Source: Candidatus Omnitrophota bacterium (GTDB taxonomy: Bacteria; Hinthialibacterota; Hinthialibacteria; Hinthialibacterales; Hinthialibacteraceae). Taken from it: DNA of 34,191 nt. Both the position numbers and the translations under genes were made by a program. The stretch is from NCBI GenBank assembly GCA_040755155.1, contig JBFMBP010000015.1, positions 1 through 34,191 of the forward strand, given 5' to 3'. This document shows, in pieces, positions 8,259 to 16,700 of this stretch. The notes under the pieces were generated by a model. It saw only the letters and a program-made list of their open reading frames with translations, was not told the origin of the DNA and made no database searches. Numbering within the stretch: the stretch's first letter is position 1; the number at the start of each line of letters is the position of its first letter.

Positions 8259-9242
8259 TTACTCCGCCTGAGCGATAATAATCTGCTGATGCCCCAATCC
8301 GCTCCAATCAACCAATTCACCGCCGCGCTTCTCGATCCACGCTTCTATGGCGTTGGCTTCGTCCAGATTATAAAGCCGTACTCGCTCCACATAGAATCTC
8401 AAAAGCGCCGGAACGCCGATCTCTTCCGCGGCGCTTTGCGTTCGAAACAGGTTAGCAGTCTCCATCGCCGCCGTATTGGCTCCGGATAGAAACACGCAGC
8501 GCGATTCTCCATAAGCCGCTGGATAGACGACCTTGCTTAGAAGCATATACGCGTCGAAGCCCAGCGTCTGCATTACGCGCCAGCCATACTTCTCCCATTC
8601 GACGTAGCGCGATTCGTCCACATAGCAGTTGTGCCAATATTTTTCCAAGGGAGATAAATCGAAGCGGGCGCGGTAGGCGTCGGTTCGCTCATGGCCTTGG
8701 CGCGTCGATTCCACCAGGAAGAGAGTGGCGGAATCATGAGCGCAGCGTCGCAGATTTTCCAACGCTTTCATCTGGTCGCCGTGTTGGGGTAAATTAATTA
8801 ATAGGCGCTGCGCCGTAACGGCGTCGAAAGGAGGATAATCTAGTTTTAAATCCAAAACATCGCCGGTATGAAAAAAAAGATCGGTTCCGGGAAGGGGATC
8901 CAAACTCCAAAAAGGGCTAAGCCGCGACCGGATTTGCTGGCGATAGGATGGATCGTCCTGCAATTGCTGCGCCCAGCGGATCATGGCGGGGGAATAATCG
9001 ATGCCCACCGTACGGATTGCCCGCTGCGAAAGGACGAACGTTCCGAATCCTGCGCCGCAACCGATATCCAGCAGTTGGTTCGAACGCGGAATCAGGGAAA
9101 GCAGCGTTTGCAATTCGTGGATACGAAAGCTATGGTCTCGGATTGTCGCCTGGCAGGTTTCGCCCCAATCGGACGCTTCCGCTTCCCAAAATTGGCGGAT
9201 GTTTTGAAACGTTCGTTCTCTCTTTTCGCCTTGGCGCGACAT
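8259..9242 (-). CDS. class I SAM-dependent methyltransferase
   Basis: A 327-residue soluble protein with a Rossmann methyltransferase core. Motif I is L-L-D-I-G-C-G-A-G-F-G (near residues 57-67), the ribose-binding acidic residue lies in V-G-I-D-Y-S, and P-P-F-D-A-V-T-A-Q-R is motif II/III. The C-terminal third is an extra alpha/beta part that probably sets substrate choice. Its start lies 10 bases after the epimerase stop, with GGAG upstream, so it belongs to the same operon. In that setting methylation of a sugar or surface glycan is possible but not shown. The substrate is unknown. Confidence 0.9.
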   Translation of the reverse strand: MSRQGEKRERTFQNIRQFWEAEASDWGETCQATIRDHSFRIHELQTLLSLIPRSNQLLDIGCGAGFGTFVLSQRAIRTVGIDYSPAMIRWAQQLQDDPSYRQQIRSRLSPFWSLDPLPGTDLFFHTGDVLDLKLDYPPFDAVTAQRLLINLPQHGDQMKALENLRRCAHDSATLFLVESTRQGHERTDAYRARFDLSPLEKYWHNCYVDESRYVEWEKYGWRVMQTLGFDAYMLLSKVVYPAAYGESRCVFLSGANTAAMETANLFRTQSAAEEIGVPALLRFYVERVRLYNLDEANAIEAWIEKRGGELVDWSGLGHQQIIIAQAE

Positions 9243-9252
9243 GCCGCTCTCC

Positions 9253-10251
9253 TCACCAATAATACCGGCGGAATTGACGATAATATTCTATGGTCCGCGA
9301 TAATCCTTCTTCCAAACCGATGGATGGCTTCCAGCCGAGAATGGTTTTGATTTTGGCTATATCCCCATAATAATCGCCCGGCTCCAAGGCTTTGCGCTCT
9401 TTGGAAAAGGGAGTGAACTCGCATCGTCCCGATCCCGTCAACTCGACGATCTTATTTCCCAATTCGTTAAAAGATGTGGGGACTCCCATTCCCACATTGA
9501 AAATATGCCCGAAGGCTTTTTCATTGGATGCGGCGATCAACAACGCCTCTACCAGATCATCGATATACAAGTAATCGCGCAGCGTCCTTCCGTCGCCCAT
9601 AATAGGAATAACGCCGCCGTCCATCGCCAAGCGCAGAAACCAATTGACCACGCCGTAGCGGTTATGCTTCATGTGATGGCGCGGGCCGTACGTATTGGTA
9701 ATGCGCAGACAGACGCCGGGCAAGCCGTGAACTTCCTGATACATGAGGATGATTTTTTCTGCCGTGAGGTTTGTAATAGCGTAAATGCCTTTGGGATTGG
9801 TGGGCGCTTCTTCGTTCACCGGCAATGAAACAGAGGGACCGTATTGACCGCGAGTACCGGTAAAGACGATATGGCAGCCGGGATTGAATTCGCGGCAGGC
9901 TTCCAGCACGGAAAGCGTTCCATTGATATTGATATCCACATCCGTGAATGGATCGAGGATGCTGTCCACATGGCTGACCTGTCCGGCGAGGTGGTAGATC
10001 GAATCCATGCCTTGCACGAGGTAATTCATCGAGGGACGGTCGCGAATATCGGAAAAATTAACCTTTACGCGATCCTTGATGGGTTCGATATTGAACAGAT
10101 TGCCGCCAAAGAGAGGCAGCATGCTGTCGGCCAATGTAACCACAGCGCCCAACTCCACTAAGCGGATAGCCAGATTCGAGCCGACGAAGCCCAATCCGCC
10201 GGTGATTAGGATATTTTTCCCATGAAAATAGGAATGACTGCAATCGTTCAT
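9253..10251 (-). CDS. NAD-dependent sugar-nucleotide epimerase/dehydratase, altered YxxxK
   Basis: A 332-residue extended-SDR protein of the kind that remodels nucleotide sugars. The cofactor motif T-G-G-L-G-F-V-G is at residues 17-24. The active-site Tyr is Tyr157 in I-Y-A-I-T-N, but the residue that should be Lys (YxxxK) is Asn161 (codon AAC at 9769-9771). The Ser/Thr region is T-G-T-R-G-Q-Y-G. The substrate region L-R-I-T-N-T-Y-G-P-R and D-Y-L-Y-I-D-D are well kept. Its ATG overlaps the stop of the preceding ORF (ATGA) and has no Shine-Dalgarno of its own, so it is probably translated by coupling. The methyltransferase follows. Loss of the Lys may lower or change activity. Confidence 0.9.
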   Translation of the reverse strand: MNDCSHSYFHGKNILITGGLGFVGSNLAIRLVELGAVVTLADSMLPLFGGNLFNIEPIKDRVKVNFSDIRDRPSMNYLVQGMDSIYHLAGQVSHVDSILDPFTDVDININGTLSVLEACREFNPGCHIVFTGTRGQYGPSVSLPVNEEAPTNPKGIYAITNLTAEKIILMYQEVHGLPGVCLRITNTYGPRHHMKHNRYGVVNWFLRLAMDGGVIPIMGDGRTLRDYLYIDDLVEALLIAASNEKAFGHIFNVGMGVPTSFNELGNKIVELTGSGRCEFTPFSKERKALEPGDYYGDIAKIKTILGWKPSIGLEEGLSRTIEYYRQFRRYYW

Positions 10252-10889
10252 TTAAGATTGGAAAGGAAGGTCTTTATTATCTTCCAAAACCGTTTCATTA
10301 TTTTTTCATCCCTCTTTTGAAATCCAACATCCGGCTCCTCCCCCAAGTTTTCCTTGACTTCCCCCGCCCCGTCAGGTATATTTTCTTTTAAGGGCGTTTG
10401 ACTGTAGAGCGTTTCGGACGTCGCTCCGGTTGGTTCGTAACGAACATTCCGGCCTACAGAACTCGCCCTGCTTTTATAAAAAGTTACCAGCGCCAATTTC
10501 TTCTTTCCATATCTGATTTCCTCCAAATAATATACATCCCCATTAATTCTTTTTTTATATTTAATGACTTTTAATCCCTTATCGTTAACTCCGCCTTTCA
10601 TTATCTCATCAGCGTTCCCTACGATTTGGGGAATCAAATAGAAATCTTCTTTCGTGATAGGTTCAACTCCCTTTCTCTCCTTGCCCTCTCCATGTTTTCC
10701 GATGACATGATTAACGCCATCTTTATCGATAATGTGTACATAATCCACAACATCGATTCCCGTGATTTCCCTAATCCGCTCCGCCTCTTCCGGCATCACC
10801 TTATACAAAGATACGGCTTTACAAGGCTGCTTCGGCGCATCGATCAACTCGTCGATCTCCCGCTTCTTCCCCTCGTCCAACTGAAACAA
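10248..10889 (-). CDS. PBECR-like nuclease-domain protein (lone TTG start)
   Basis: A 213-residue ORF whose middle (about residues 60-140) resembles the phage-associated Barnase-EndoU-ColicinE5/D-RelE (PBECR) nuclease fold. Visible are H-V-I-G-K-H-G, P-I-T-K-E-D-F, a K-Y-K-K-R turn, Y-Y-L-E-E-I-R-Y-G-K-K and L-A-L-V-T-F-Y-K. In known members such His, Arg, Thr and Tyr residues form an RNase-like site. The tail is low-complexity, ending in a short amphipathic helix. The only start is a TTG three bases after GGAGG, and an in-frame TAG lies two codons upstream. The ORF at 10920-11153 is in the same frame, so this may be the C-terminal part of one interrupted gene. The end overlaps the epimerase start. 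Confidence 0.6.
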   Translation of the reverse strand: MFQLDEGKKREIDELIDAPKQPCKAVSLYKVMPEEAERIREITGIDVVDYVHIIDKDGVNHVIGKHGEGKERKGVEPITKEDFYLIPQIVGNADEIMKGGVNDKGLKVIKYKKRINGDVYYLEEIRYGKKKLALVTFYKSRASSVGRNVRYEPTGATSETLYSQTPLKENIPDGAGEVKENLGEEPDVGFQKRDEKIMKRFWKIIKTFLSNLK

Positions 10890-10919
10890 TTCCTCCTACT
10901 CCGCTGCTTTCCGTTGCGC

Positions 10920-11153
10920 CTACTGCCCCTGCATTTCCCACAAATAGGCGACCGCTTTCTCGCGATCGTTAAACTGCATCCATGTACTATTGTCGCGGTC
11001 CAATACTTCCCACATAATTTGCTCTCCCCATTCGATCTTGCGCATCTGATACCGCACGCTAGGCCGTTCTTCCCCCTTCAACTCCCGCAACTTGATCGAA
11101 GCCTCTTCCCGCGACGTAAAAACGTTGCTTAACCCATCAATCTTTTTCATCAT
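10920..11153 (-). CDS. small hypothetical ORF, in frame with the PBECR-like ORF
   Basis: A 77-residue, charged and aromatic protein with no family I recognise and no signal or membrane segment. It ends in Y-L-W-E-M-Q-G-Q before a TAG. The same frame continues for seven sense codons (A-Q-R-K-A-A-E), meets a second TAG, and enters the PBECR-like ORF. If both TAGs were glutamine codons the product would be a single protein of about 300 residues. The start region overlaps a GATGAAT simple repeat and lacks a clear ribosome site. It could equally be a small partner protein for the nuclease-like ORF. Confidence 0.5.
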   Translation of the reverse strand: MMKKIDGLSNVFTSREEASIKLRELKGEERPSVRYQMRKIEWGEQIMWEVLDRDNSTWMQFNDREKAVAYLWEMQGQ

Positions 11154-11212
11154 TCATCATTCCCGAATAGTCCACCACTTTAGCGGAAAGGCTCGCGAAG
11201 GGAAGCCTATGC

Positions 11213-11241
11213 AAAAAAAATGCGCCAGATAAATCTGGCGC
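11213..11241 (-). terminator. strong rho-independent terminator
   Basis: A perfect 9-base-pair stem (GCGCCAGAT at 11222-11230 against ATCTGGCGC at 11233-11241), followed on the minus strand by one A and eight T. It ends transcripts coming from the small membrane-protein gene and the RNA candidate, and separates them from the operon starting at 11153. It could also act as an attenuator for that operon. Confidence 0.85.
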
Positions 11242-11381
11242 TAACGGGGCACAAGGCCCCCAGGGTTGAGGGCGATGAGGGAGGAGTATGGGGTTCACTG
11301 GCGTGAAACCCTTTTCCGAGGCTCCTCACACATCGTGTGGGCGCAAATTGGGGTGATGCGGTAAACCTCCGTCTGGATAAA
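11214..11381 (-). ncRNA. candidate rod-shaped structured RNA (6S-like shape)
   Basis: This non-coding stretch folds into nested stems: 11258-11262 with 11349-11353, 11274-11277 with 11331-11334, 11281-11286 with 11322-11327, and 11291-11298 with 11303-11311 (one bulge). Unpaired 11263-11273 and 11335-11348 leave a central bubble, a rod-with-bubble outline like 6S RNA. The minus strand is favoured because the terminator at 11213-11241 follows. I could not match a known Rfam consensus, and it could be a structured 3' UTR or leader. Confidence 0.33.
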
Positions 11382-11696
11382 TCAAACTTCGTCCAGACTT
11401 TTTATGTGATATTCCCTCACGCTTTTGACGTACTCGTCGAGTTGTTGGAGGGTGGCGTTATAACTCGATAATCTTTGTCCGTCCTGCGAGGGTTCAAGCC
11501 ATTCCGCGCCTTTGGCTAACGACTGCGGATCGACCTCGACGTAATTCATGAATCCCTCGTTATTCTTTTTCGCCGGCGGCTTCTTTTCGCTTGGCTTCCA
11601 AAGGTAAACGATGAAGAGCGCTAAAGCGATGGCGGCGCAGATGAGCAACTTGGTTGTGGGCGAAACCGCGTATTCGAGATATTCCAAAAATCGCAT
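11382..11696 (-). CDS. small single-pass membrane protein
   Basis: A 104-residue protein with one hydrophobic helix at about residues 15-33 (L-L-I-C-A-A-I-A-L-A-L-F-I-V-Y-L-W), then a Lys/Pro-rich linker and a soluble, charged C-terminal half. It is likely anchored in the inner membrane. No family is recognised. AAAGGAG lies 9 bases before the ATG, which supports a real gene. It stands downstream of gyrA on the same strand but with about 250 bases between, so it probably has its own promoter. The 11697-11945 gap is AT-rich and shows no further gene. Confidence 0.7.
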   Translation of the reverse strand: MRFLEYLEYAVSPTTKLLICAAIALALFIVYLWKPSEKKPPAKKNNEGFMNYVEVDPQSLAKGAEWLEPSQDGQRLSSYNATLQQLDEYVKSVREYHIKSLDEV

Positions 11697-11945
11697 CCGC
11701 TTCCGCTCCTTTCAACCGTCTTTTTCTTGCCGACTGTTGTCTCATTTTAAGAGCAAGGGGGATGCCAACTTTAAAAATATCAATTTAACTTATTGATTAA
11801 TATATACTTAATAATCCTTTCCTTTTGAGAATCATTTTGAGAGAGAGGAAAGAACTCCCTCTTTCTTAGAAGCAGCAAGGTAAAATTTGCCTTAATGTTA
11901 TTTCCGTGAGCCTTTCCATTTCTATTATAACGCAAATATCTCGAA

Positions 11946-14477
11946 TTATTCGCTTTCAGGCTCATTTTCCAGTTCTATTTCCGATTCGTCCAGCGAGATA
12001 TCATCCAGCAGCGAGCCGTTGGCGCCGTTTTCTTCTTGCGATTTCTTCGATTCCTTCGCTTCCGGCAGACGTCCAATGGCGGCAACCTCGTCTCCTTCCT
12101 CAATACGGATCAGCCTCACGCCTTGGGTATTGCGGGAAATGCTGCGGATGTCCTCAACCGTAGTGCGGATGGCGACGCCGTTTTTGGTAATAATCATGAA
12201 TTCGTCGCCGTCGAAGGTTTCGAGAATGCCTACAATCTTGCCGTTGCGTTCATTGGTCTGGATATCGATGACGCCTTTGCCGCCCCGGTGGATTTTACGG
12301 TATTGTTCGACGTCGGTGCGTTTGCCGTAGCCTTTTTCCGTGACGGTCAAAAGTTGCGCTCCATCATGGCAGACGACCATCCCAACGACGCTGTCGCTTT
12401 CATCCAATCGAATTCCCAACACGCCCCGCGCCGTACGGCCCATTGGACGCACATTGTTTTCGTTGAAGCGGATGGCCATACCGTTGCGGGTGGCGATGAT
12501 GATGTCGTCTTCGCCCGACGTCATCCAGACGGACAACAAGCGGTCGCCTTCGTCGAGGCCGATGGCGTTGATGCCGCCGCGCCGGGGATTGGAGTAAGCG
12601 ATCAACTCTGTTTTTTTGACGATGCCTTTTATTGTCGCCATAAGCAGATAGCGCCCGGCGGAAAAGTCCTGCACCGGCACCATCGCCGTAACCTTCTCGT
12701 CTCGCTCTAACTGCAGGAAATTGACGATAGCTTTGCCTTTGGATTGGCGTCCGACTTGAGGAATCTCAAAGACTTTTTTCCAATGCAGCCGTCCCAAATC
12801 GGTGAAGAAGAGGATGTAATGATGAGTGGAGGCGATGAAGAGATGCTCGACCCAATCTTCGTCCTTGGTTCCCATCGCGGTGATGCCGCGTCCGCCGCGC
12901 AGTTGCTTGCGGTAGGCGGAAGTGCCGATGCGCTTGATGTAGCCGGTGTGAGAAACGGTTACTACCATGTTTTCTTCGGCGATGAGGTCTTCGATCTCCA
13001 AATCGGCGGCGTCGGAAACAATCTTAGTGCGGCGAGCGTCGCCGAAGCGTTCTTTGATTTTCAGCAACTCCTCCTTCATGATGGACATCACGAGTTCGGG
13101 TGTGCCGAGAATTTTCTTGAAATACTCGATATCCTTCAACAATTGTTGGTATTCTTCTTCCAATTTTTGCCGTTCCAAGCCCACTAAACGCTGCAACTGC
13201 ATTTCCAGAATCGCTTTGGATTGGATTTCGCTGAGTTCGAAACGGCTCATAAGTCCCTGCATCGCCTCTTCTCGGCTTTGGGAACCGCGGATGAGCGCGA
13301 TAACTTCGTCGATGTTGTCCACAGCGATGCGCAAGCCTTCCACGATATGGGCGCGAGCTTCGGCTTTGGCGAGATCGAACTGAGTGCGGCGCACAATTAC
13401 GTCGCGGCGGTGATCGATGAAATGCGATAGCATTTCCCGCAGCGTGAGATACTGCGGTCGGTTATTGACGAGGGCGAGCAGGATGATGCCGAAGGTAGAC
13501 TGCATCCGTGTATGTTTATACAGCTGGTTGAGCACCACCTCGTGATTCTCGCCGCGCTTCAATTCCACGACGATGCGCATTCCCTCGCGGTCGGATTCGT
13601 CGCGCAGGTCGGAAATGCCTTCGATCTTCTTGTCCCGTACGAGAGCGGCGATCTCTTCGACCAGCCGGGCTTTATTGACCATGTAGGGGATTTCGGTCAC
13701 CACGAGAGCTTCGCGGCCCTGTTTCAGCTGCTCCTTGTGGGTGACGGCGCGCATGATGACGCGGCCCTTGCCGCTGGTGTAAGCCTCCATGATGCCGCTG
13801 CGCCCGCAAATATAAGCGCCGGTGGGAAAATCCGGACCCTGGACGTATTTGAGTAACGCCTTCGCGTCGATTTCGGGATCGTCGATCATGGCGACTGTGG
13901 CGTCGACGACTTCCTTAAGATTGTGAGGCGGGATATTAGTCGCCATGCCGACGGCGATGCCGGATGAGCCGTTGATCAACAGGTTGGGAATTTCCGAAGG
14001 CAGAACCGTCGGTTCTTCCAATTGCCCGTCGAAATTGGGGACATAATCGATGGTGTCTTTCTCGATATCGGTCAACAGCGTTTCAGCGATAGCGGAAAGA
14101 CGCGCTTCCGTATAACGCATGGCCGCCGGATTGTCGCCGTCAATGGAGCCGAAATTGCCCTGGCCGTCGATGAGCGCGTAGCGGTAGGAAAAATCCTGCG
14201 CCATGCGCACCATCGTATCGTAAATGGCGGAATCGCCGTGGGGATGGTATTTGCCCATCGTCTCGCCCACGATGCGGGCGGATTTCTTATAGGGGGAGCG
14301 GTGGGTCAAACCCAACTCGCGCATAGCGTAAACAATGCGGCGTTGGACGGGCTTGAGGCCGTCGCGGATATCAGGTAAAGCCCGTTGGACGATGACGGAC
14401 ATCGCATAGCTGATATACGACGTCTTCATCTCCTCTTCAATGTTAATCGGCTTAATGCGTTCGTTTTGGGCAAACAT
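11946..14477 (-). CDS. gyrA: DNA gyrase subunit A
   Basis: The 843-residue breakage-reunion subunit of gyrase, which with GyrB adds negative supercoils. The N-terminal domain has the quinolone-region motif [11 protein letters not shown] with Ser and Asp at the usual resistance positions, and the catalytic Tyr in A-M-R-Y-T-E-A-R. The C-terminal domain has six beta-pinwheel blades, and the GyrA box reads Q-L-R-G-G-R-G. A Glu/Asp/Ser-rich tail of about 40 residues ends the protein. The ATG at 14477 is preceded by GGAG at 8 bases and begins directly with the family N-terminus; an ATG 54 bases upstream adds an unrelated extension. gyrB is not in the window. Confidence 0.98.
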   Translation of the reverse strand: MFAQNERIKPINIEEEMKTSYISYAMSVIVQRALPDIRDGLKPVQRRIVYAMRELGLTHRSPYKKSARIVGETMGKYHPHGDSAIYDTMVRMAQDFSYRYALIDGQGNFGSIDGDNPAAMRYTEARLSAIAETLLTDIEKDTIDYVPNFDGQLEEPTVLPSEIPNLLINGSSGIAVGMATNIPPHNLKEVVDATVAMIDDPEIDAKALLKYVQGPDFPTGAYICGRSGIMEAYTSGKGRVIMRAVTHKEQLKQGREALVVTEIPYMVNKARLVEEIAALVRDKKIEGISDLRDESDREGMRIVVELKRGENHEVVLNQLYKHTRMQSTFGIILLALVNNRPQYLTLREMLSHFIDHRRDVIVRRTQFDLAKAEARAHIVEGLRIAVDNIDEVIALIRGSQSREEAMQGLMSRFELSEIQSKAILEMQLQRLVGLERQKLEEEYQQLLKDIEYFKKILGTPELVMSIMKEELLKIKERFGDARRTKIVSDAADLEIEDLIAEENMVVTVSHTGYIKRIGTSAYRKQLRGGRGITAMGTKDEDWVEHLFIASTHHYILFFTDLGRLHWKKVFEIPQVGRQSKGKAIVNFLQLERDEKVTAMVPVQDFSAGRYLLMATIKGIVKKTELIAYSNPRRGGINAIGLDEGDRLLSVWMTSGEDDIIIATRNGMAIRFNENNVRPMGRTARGVLGIRLDESDSVVGMVVCHDGAQLLTVTEKGYGKRTDVEQYRKIHRGGKGVIDIQTNERNGKIVGILETFDGDEFMIITKNGVAIRTTVEDIRSISRNTQGVRLIRIEEGDEVAAIGRLPEAKESKKSQEENGANGSLLDDISLDESEIELENEPESE

Positions 14478-14827
14478 CCAGTAAACTCCAATAGGTAAAT
14501 AAGGGCGTCTGGATCGAAGACTGCAATCCATCTTGACTTATAAAATCGGAGCAAAAACGCCCTTGCCCAATCTTATGGGCAGATATGAAATCATCGCCGC
14601 ATCTTCTGAGCAGGCCGCGAATGCAAGGAGGGAACCGGTGGAATTCGCCTCTCAACCCAAGGATGACAACGCCAATGGCCGATTGAGAAAAGACCGGGGC
14701 GGCGCGCCCAAGATGACATAGCAAATGTAATTTCTACAATATTTTATGTATTTCGCCGCCAATTTTCAATGGGAATGTTCTTTTTTTGGAATATCCTCTA
14801 GTGAAATGAAGGCATAAAATTGACTCT

Positions 14828-15253
14828 GTGCCAATATTTGAGTACAATTTCTTTTTGGAAAAGCAATTTAAGGAATTTATTGCTTATAAGGGACCGTGTT
14901 ATACCGTTGAGTGGTATCACGATGATAGAGGACGCAATGAAGTTTTAGAATACTTTAATGATCTCTCTGTTGAACGCCAGCGGAAATTTATGGTTTTAAT
15001 CAGACGCATTGGCGATGCAGGAAAGATTTTCGATAAGACCAAATTTCGGAATGAGGGCGATGGAATATATGCATTCAAACTCCATCCAGATCGATTCTTA
15101 TGCTTCTTCTTTAGCGGAAGAAAAATAATAATCACTAACGCCTTTGAGAAAAAAACGGATAAATTGCCCATGAGCGAAAAACAAAAAGCATTAATCCGTC
15201 AAGCAGATTTCAAACGGCGTATTAAGGAAGGTACTTACTATGGCCGCCTCTAA
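14828..15253 (+). CDS. HigB/RelE-family toxin of a type II toxin-antitoxin pair
   Basis: A 141-residue protein of the phage-derived Gp49/HigB type. Such toxins cut mRNA on the ribosome. The core starts near residue 25 (Y-T-V-E-W-Y) and includes L-S-V-E-R-Q-R-K-F, a G-I-Y-A-F-K strand, F-L-C-F-F-F-S-G and I-I-I-T-N-A-F-E-K-K-T, the usual order. The first ~24 residues before the core are extra; the GTG start at 14828 has little ribosome-site support, so the real start may be internal. The last 14 bases overlap the antitoxin gene. GC content is lower than in neighbours, as expected for a transferred module. The 14478-14827 stretch has no other gene. Confidence 0.88.
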   Translation: MPIFEYNFFLEKQFKEFIAYKGPCYTVEWYHDDRGRNEVLEYFNDLSVERQRKFMVLIRRIGDAGKIFDKTKFRNEGDGIYAFKLHPDRFLCFFFSGRKIIITNAFEKKTDKLPMSEKQKALIRQADFKRRIKEGTYYGRL

Positions 15254-15563
15254 ATCGAAAGAACACAAACTGCCGCAATCTACCTATGAACGATTGATGC
15301 AGAACGCGGATTTCGGAGAATCGTTTGAAATCGAATATCGGGAATTTACGCTCTCCGAAATCGTGTTGCAATTAATGAAAGAAAAGCGTTTTTCTGTACG
15401 GGAATTGGCCAGAGTGGCTGGAGTCTCGCCAGCCGTTATTCAGGATATTCGTTCCGGCCATCGCAGAAATATTACGCTTAACAATCTCTCCAAGATTCTT
15501 AAGGCCTTAGACAGCTGTGCAGCGATCCAAGTCGGCGGCCATTATATGCCGTTGGAAGGATAG
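15240..15563 (+). CDS. XRE-type HTH antitoxin (HigA-like)
   Basis: A 107-residue protein with a helix-turn-helix at about residues 50-85 (F-S-V-R-E-L-A-R-V-A-G-V-S, then I-Q-D-I-R-S-G and L-N-N-L-S-K-I). It should bind and neutralise the upstream toxin and repress the shared promoter. The toxin-first order and the 14-base overlap are typical for HigBA systems. The N-terminal 40 residues are charged and may form the toxin-binding part. It ends with TAG, which shows that amber works as a normal stop here. Confidence 0.88.
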   Translation: MAASKSKEHKLPQSTYERLMQNADFGESFEIEYREFTLSEIVLQLMKEKRFSVRELARVAGVSPAVIQDIRSGHRRNITLNNLSKILKALDSCAAIQVGGHYMPLEG

Positions 15564-15611
15564 CCTATTTTTCTCAATATCCCCTTTATAAAATCCGATT
15601 ATAATAAAGCG

Positions 15612-15617
15612 TATAAT
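15612..15617 (+). promoter_or_regulatory. possible -10 box
   Basis: TATAAT lies in an AT-rich stretch about 50 bases before the start of the secreted protein gene at 15668. No convincing -35 hexamer is seen at 16-18 bases. Confidence 0.35.
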
Positions 15618-15667
15618 TCATCTTATATCGAAAGTTTCCCATTGCGCGAAAAACGGAGTAACTCGCT

Positions 15668-16504
15668 ATGCGTCTCTCTTTGCAAATCCCTTTCCATTTG
15701 TTTGCGATTGCATTCCTCAGCTTCGTCCCGTCCGCCCGCGCCGAATTGCCCGGTTACGAGAACGCCGGGATTGAGCGGCTGCAATTGTTGACCTTGACGC
15801 AAAACGTCATCTCCAATGGAACCCAAACTGTCGATCTCTCGCCTTCCAGTCAGGAACTTCTATCCAAAGGAAGCCAAACCTGGCAGCAAATCTTCGTGGA
15901 TATTGCAGGAAGCAAAGTTTTGATAAAGTACTTTTTGACGGAAGATAAGCCAGTGGATTTTTCTTTGCCGACGCAGATTTCTCTCATCGAAAAAGACAGT
16001 ATTACATTTATCGATTATTTGAAAAAAACCGTGAGTCTTTCCAAATTCGATCCCATCTCCATTTTGGATGGATCGAACATCGTCTGGGCGGGCCGGGCGC
16101 AGTCGGGGCGGATATTAGCCGGGATAATCCAAAAAGCCAGCAGCGAAATCCAAAAAGACGAAAAGAACGAACGAAACGCTTTAGAGATTGGCGCTCCCTA
16201 TTTCCGTCCGCCCGCCTTCCCGCAGCCGCTGCGATTCGTATTGGACGCCAAGCTGCGGCCTGTCTCCATCGTGGAAAAAAAACGGGCTTTCGCTTTCGAA
16301 TGGGAAGAAGAGAAAGGGAATTTTTCCTGCGTCGTTCGCGCCGTTATGGAGACGATCGGCGGTCCAATCCGCCTGCGCCAGGAAATATCCGTTGCGGATA
16401 TCCAAATCGATCCCTCGTTCCCGCCCGATTTGTTTCAACTTTCCTATCCCGACGATTTTCAAGTTGGCGATCGCAGGAAGATGCTGTCGCCGCCGCGTTT
16501 TTAA
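15668..16504 (+). CDS. secreted hypothetical protein, perhaps LolA/RseB-like
   Basis: A 278-residue protein with a signal peptide (cleavage near S-A-R-A). The mature part is rich in beta strands, and the C-terminal end runs V-A-D-I-Q-I-D-P-S-F-P-P-D-L-F-Q-L-S-Y-P, which recalls the last strands of LolA/RseB-type lipid-binding half-barrels (a 'pxxlFxxxxP' ending). That similarity is weak. A role in the periplasm, perhaps carrying or sensing lipid, is a guess. It has its own TATAAT-like element, so it is probably transcribed separately from the toxin pair. The following 16505-16700 holds a repeat (family D) and the isomerase ribosome site. Confidence 0.75.
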   Translation: MRLSLQIPFHLFAIAFLSFVPSARAELPGYENAGIERLQLLTLTQNVISNGTQTVDLSPSSQELLSKGSQTWQQIFVDIAGSKVLIKYFLTEDKPVDFSLPTQISLIEKDSITFIDYLKKTVSLSKFDPISILDGSNIVWAGRAQSGRILAGIIQKASSEIQKDEKNERNALEIGAPYFRPPAFPQPLRFVLDAKLRPVSIVEKKRAFAFEWEEEKGNFSCVVRAVMETIGGPIRLRQEISVADIQIDPSFPPDLFQLSYPDDFQVGDRRKMLSPPRF

Positions 16505-16522
16505 CGTCCATCTCCGCTTGAC

Positions 16523-16605
16523 GCTCTTCGGAAACGCAAGAGTAGAAGAGGCTTCCAGCCTCTTGCATGGCGAAAAAAAGAGCCAGGATGGCACTTTTAC
16601 TTTCC
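16523..16605. repeat. double-hairpin repeat, family D, copy 1
   Basis: GCTCTT, then GAAACGCAAGAGTAGAAGAG and the hairpin AAGAGGCT-TCC-AGCCTCTT, then AAGAGCCA-GGA-TGGCACTT (one mispair). It matches the element at 24664-24774 over about 75 bases with few differences. Confidence 0.8.
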
Positions 16606-16700
16606 TAAGGCGAAGGAGCTCTTCACAAAACCGCCGATATTGGAGATGATTCATAGAGGTCTATAACTCCGGCGCCGCCGGTTTATGTGGAGGGAATACG

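Noticed and set aside
10626-11132. 168-residue plus-strand ORF opposite the PBECR-like ORF
   Set aside because: Leu/Phe/Pro-rich antisense shadow; the minus-strand frames show domain motifs and a start coupled to the epimerase.
11214-11381. known riboswitch classes (cobalamin, SAM, TPP, FMN, glycine, c-di-GMP)
   Set aside because: None of their conserved core strings is present on either strand.
14452-14724. short ORFs upstream of gyrA on both strands
   Set aside because: They overlap the gyrA leader, have no ribosome site or family resemblance, and are best read as leader sequence.
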